This document shows, one piece after another, positions 4,191-6,160 of a stretch of 6,160 nt of DNA (its first letter is position 1; each line of letters starts with the position of its first letter). Source of the DNA: Microcaldota archaeon. Lineage in GTDB: Archaea; Micrarchaeota; Micrarchaeia; Micrarchaeales; Micrarchaeaceae. Under the pieces are notes generated by a model, which saw only the letters and a list, made by a program, of their open reading frames with translations, was not told the origin of the DNA and searched no databases. The position numbers and the translations under genes are program-made. The stretch covers positions 1-6,160 of the forward strand of contig JAKATY010000053.1 of NCBI GenBank assembly GCA_021827955.1. Direction: 5' to 3'.

Positions 4191-4782
4191 CTTTAGCCTG
4201 GGCTTTCAACCTTTTTCTTCTGTGCGAAAACGAGGTATCCCGTGTGCCATACTCTTTTGTGGAGGGCCTCATGCCTTCTTCTCTTACCAGCATATCCCGC
4301 ACTATGCTCTCCAGTACCATTATATCAGAAAACTTGTATCTGTTGAGCTCCTTCACAAATGCCTTTACCTGCTCCATGTGGGGCAGATAGCCGAATATGA
4401 AGCCGCCAGCCTTGAGCGCTTTGTAGGCCTTCCCAACTACCTTGTCCGATTCTGGCATGTCGAGGCTTACCAGATCGATGTCCTTCTCCTTTATGCCCTT
4501 TTTGATGTCTCTGTTTACTATCTCAAGGTTTTCTACCCCCTCTCTCTTGGCATTCGTCTCTGCTATCTTTATGAACTCCTCCCTTACCTCATAGCTTATG
4601 ACCTTCTTGCAGATTTTTGCGAGAGATACGGCAAGCCAGCCGCTTCCCGTGCCCGCGTCAACGCAAACGCTTTCCTTGTTTACCCCCGCGTATGCGATTA
4701 CCATCCCTATGTCCTTTGGCAGCATTACCTGGGGACCTCTTTTTAGCCTTCTATAATGCTCAGGAAGGAATACTGTTGTCAT
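4177..4782 (-). CDS. TrmI-like tRNA (adenine-N1) methyltransferase, N-terminally short
   Basis: This 201-residue protein matches the SAM-dependent catalytic domain of archaeal TrmI, which makes m1A in the tRNA T-loop (position 58, also 57 in some archaea). RGPQVMLPKDIG (15-26) is the family signature at the domain entry. The SAM-binding motif is DAGTGSGWL (42-50), followed by the acidic-loop region YEVREEF (64-70), RDIKKGI (91-97) and the active-site-type motif LDMPE (107-111). The usual enzyme has about 250 residues, with an N-terminal beta domain of several tens of residues; here only about 14 residues precede the signature. The ATG at 4782 overlaps the topA stop as ATGA, so this start is well supported and translation is probably coupled. 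The tail is basic (SHRRKRLKAQAKGLK), perhaps for tRNA binding. A different target among related methyltransferases is possible. Confidence 0.82.
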   Translation of the reverse strand: MTTVFLPEHYRRLKRGPQVMLPKDIGMVIAYAGVNKESVCVDAGTGSGWLAVSLAKICKKVISYEVREEFIKIAETNAKREGVENLEIVNRDIKKGIKEKDIDLVSLDMPESDKVVGKAYKALKAGGFIFGYLPHMEQVKAFVKELNRYKFSDIMVLESIVRDMLVREEGMRPSTKEYGTRDTSFSHRRKRLKAQAKGLKI

Positions 4783-6160
4783 GCTTTCGCCTTCTTTCCC
4801 CTTGCTTTTGCTGCTTTTTTGGGCTTGGCCTTGCTGGCCTCTGCTGTCTTCTCAACCCTTGAAACAGCATTTGCTTCCATATCCTTGTTCACGGGTATTT
4901 TTCCTTTCTCCCTTTTTTTGACCGTCTTGGCTTTGATGCGCGTTTCTACGCCTCTGCGGGGTGCAGCGGATTTGCCTGCCGCATTCTCCTGTGTCTTGCC
5001 CTCCGCTTCTTGCAGAGCCTTGCCTTCCTTGCACTTGGGGTTAAGGTCCGTTTCAAAGACGCCTCCCCTGCCCAACAATACCTTTACTATTGGCGCTCCG
5101 CATATCTTGCAGGTCTTGCCTGTAGCCACGACTTTGGCATGCTGCGGCAGCGGATAGGTGTTAGTGCATTTTGGATAATTGCTGCATCCAACGAACTGCT
5201 TGCCTATTCTTGACCTCCTTATTATAAGATCCCCTCCGTCCACGGGGCACTTGCCCAGCACCTCCTGCTTTGGCAGCGCCTCTATGCTGCTTTTCATCTC
5301 TTCGGCTATCTTTGACATGTTCTTGTCGAAAAGCTTAAGCGCTTCAAGCAGCAGCCTCTTGCCCTCGTTTATGACCTCTTCCTCGCTCTTCTCGTTTTTC
5401 GCTATCTTTTCCATGTCTTCCTCAAGTGCCTTGGTAGTGCCTTCGTCAACGATCATCTCACAGTTGTCATTCAGCGCCTTATAAACTGTCATGCCGAGGC
5501 TCGTCACCCTTATGCTGCCTCCCTCTATGTACTTCCTCTTGAAGAGCGTGTCAACTATCTGCGCCCGCGTGGCTTTCGTCCCGAGCCCTTTCCTCTCCAG
5601 CTCTGCTATTACGCTTGCTTTTGTATACCTTCTTGGCGGCTGCGTCTGCAGCTCTCTCATCTCCACGTTTTCAGCACTGACTCTTTCACCATTCTTGAAT
5701 CTCGGGAGCTCCTTCTCTTCGACCTTCGCGTACTTGTAGATATCAATCCAATTTCTTTCGAGCAGCATCTTTCCTGACGTGCTGTATCTTTCCTGGCCGA
5801 ACGTCGCTATCACTTTTGATGTCGCAACGCGCGCAGGCTTGGCAAAGCAGGCAAGGAATCTCCTTGTTATAAGGTCATAAATCATGCTCTCCTGCTTGCC
5901 CAGGCCTTTCGGCATTACGCCTGTTGGGAATATTGCAGGATGCGCCTCGTCATATTTTGCACCCTCTCTCGGTCTGAACCTCTTCTCATTTATGAGCATT
6001 TCCGCATCCTTTGCATAATCCGGATTATGCGAAAGTTCCGTGATTATCTGGGGAAGATTTAGTATCGCCGGAAGCTTCTGCGAGGATGTTCTTGGATAGG
6101 AGATGAAAGACCTTTCGTATAGCGTTTGCGCTATTGCCAGCGTTATCGAAGGGTCTATAT
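4779..6160 (-). CDS. topA: DNA topoisomerase I (type IA, archaeal), N-terminus beyond window
   Basis: The visible 459 residues are the C-terminal part of an archaeal type IA topoisomerase, which relaxes negative supercoils by cutting one strand through a 5'-phosphotyrosine. The frame runs unbroken to the right edge, so the Toprim domain and true start lie outside. The catalytic tyrosine is in LYERSFISYPRTSSQKLP, codon 6096-6098 (visible residue 21). HPAIFPTG (73-80) and the ERKGLGTKATRAQIVDTLFKRKYI segment are further core motifs. Two zinc-finger-like modules follow (5031-5249): CPVDGGDL...VGCSNYPKC, then CKICGAP...DLNPKC. In each, one expected Cys is Asp. The last 83 residues (4782-5030) are a Lys/Ala-rich, probably disordered tail that may bind DNA. 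It overlaps trmI by four bases. Confidence 0.93.
   Translation of the reverse strand, partial: IDPSITLAIAQTLYERSFISYPRTSSQKLPAILNLPQIITELSHNPDYAKDAEMLINEKRFRPREGAKYDEAHPAIFPTGVMPKGLGKQESMIYDLITRRFLACFAKPARVATSKVIATFGQERYSTSGKMLLERNWIDIYKYAKVEEKELPRFKNGERVSAENVEMRELQTQPPRRYTKASVIAELERKGLGTKATRAQIVDTLFKRKYIEGGSIRVTSLGMTVYKALNDNCEMIVDEGTTKALEEDMEKIAKNEKSEEEVINEGKRLLLEALKLFDKNMSKIAEEMKSSIEALPKQEVLGKCPVDGGDLIIRRSRIGKQFVGCSNYPKCTNTYPLPQHAKVVATGKTCKICGAPIVKVLLGRGGVFETDLNPKCKEGKALQEAEGKTQENAAGKSAAPRRGVETRIKAKTVKKREKGKIPVNKDMEANAVSRVEKTAEASKAKPKKAAKARGKKAKA

Noticed and set aside
4222..4746. 174-codon plus-strand ORF inside trmI
   Set aside because: It mirrors the codon pattern of the recognised methyltransferase on the other strand.
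1..6160. CRISPR array, insertion sequence, integrase or defence cassette
   Set aside because: No spaced direct repeats, transposase or integrase motifs, terminal inverted repeats or recognised defence domains were found; apart from the unidentified edge ORF, every gene belongs to a core family.

Overview
The window reads as archaeal chromosome and carries mainly information-processing genes: ribosomal proteins L29 and L21e, the translation initiation factor aIF1/SUI1, RNA polymerase subunit F (Rpb4), the archaeal DUF655 RNA-binding protein, a TBP-repeat protein, a TrmI-type tRNA methyltransferase and an archaeal type IA DNA topoisomerase. It also holds one MoxR-type AAA+ ATPase. TATA-like boxes, GTG starts, short leaders and GGAG/GGTG Shine-Dalgarno motifs all fit archaea. 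Small proteins, compact spacing and broken-up ribosomal gene clusters suggest a reduced-genome lineage, possibly DPANN such as Micrarchaeota/ARMAN. That placement is inference from gene style, not from a search.

Layout. Positions 1-463 are gene-poor; only a short edge-truncated minus-strand ORF of unknown function (1-111) is arguable. L29 and aIF1 (464-975, minus) form a tight TAATG-overlapping pair with a good TATA box. A stand-alone moxR gene (1124-2032, minus) follows. From a 129-bp divergent intergenic region, rpoF and the DUF655 gene run on the plus strand (2162-3117). L21e (3244-3528, minus) converges on them. From the other side of L21e's promoter a one-repeat TBP gene (3711-4028) runs on the plus strand. 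A 148-bp AT-rich spacer (4029-4176) has a strong orphan TATA box and two hairpins. The right end is a minus-strand pair, topA (N-terminus beyond the window) and trmI, overlapping by ATGA.

How the genes fit together. This is a transcription/translation neighbourhood. L29-aIF1 is a remnant of the archaeal S10/spc ribosomal operon. L21e, rpoF and DUF655 are the members of another conserved archaeal cluster, here rearranged so that L21e faces the other two. No defence system, CRISPR array, transposon or integrase is visible.

The most notable item is the TBP gene. It encodes one TBP repeat (105 residues) instead of the usual two, keeps the DNA-contacting residues of a repeat, and has no remnant of a second repeat beside it. 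Other points are an N-terminally shortened TrmI, topoisomerase zinc fingers with Asp in place of a Cys, an orphan MoxR, clustering of the palindrome ATGCAT in intergenic DNA, and a possible small RNA locus near 4078-4190.
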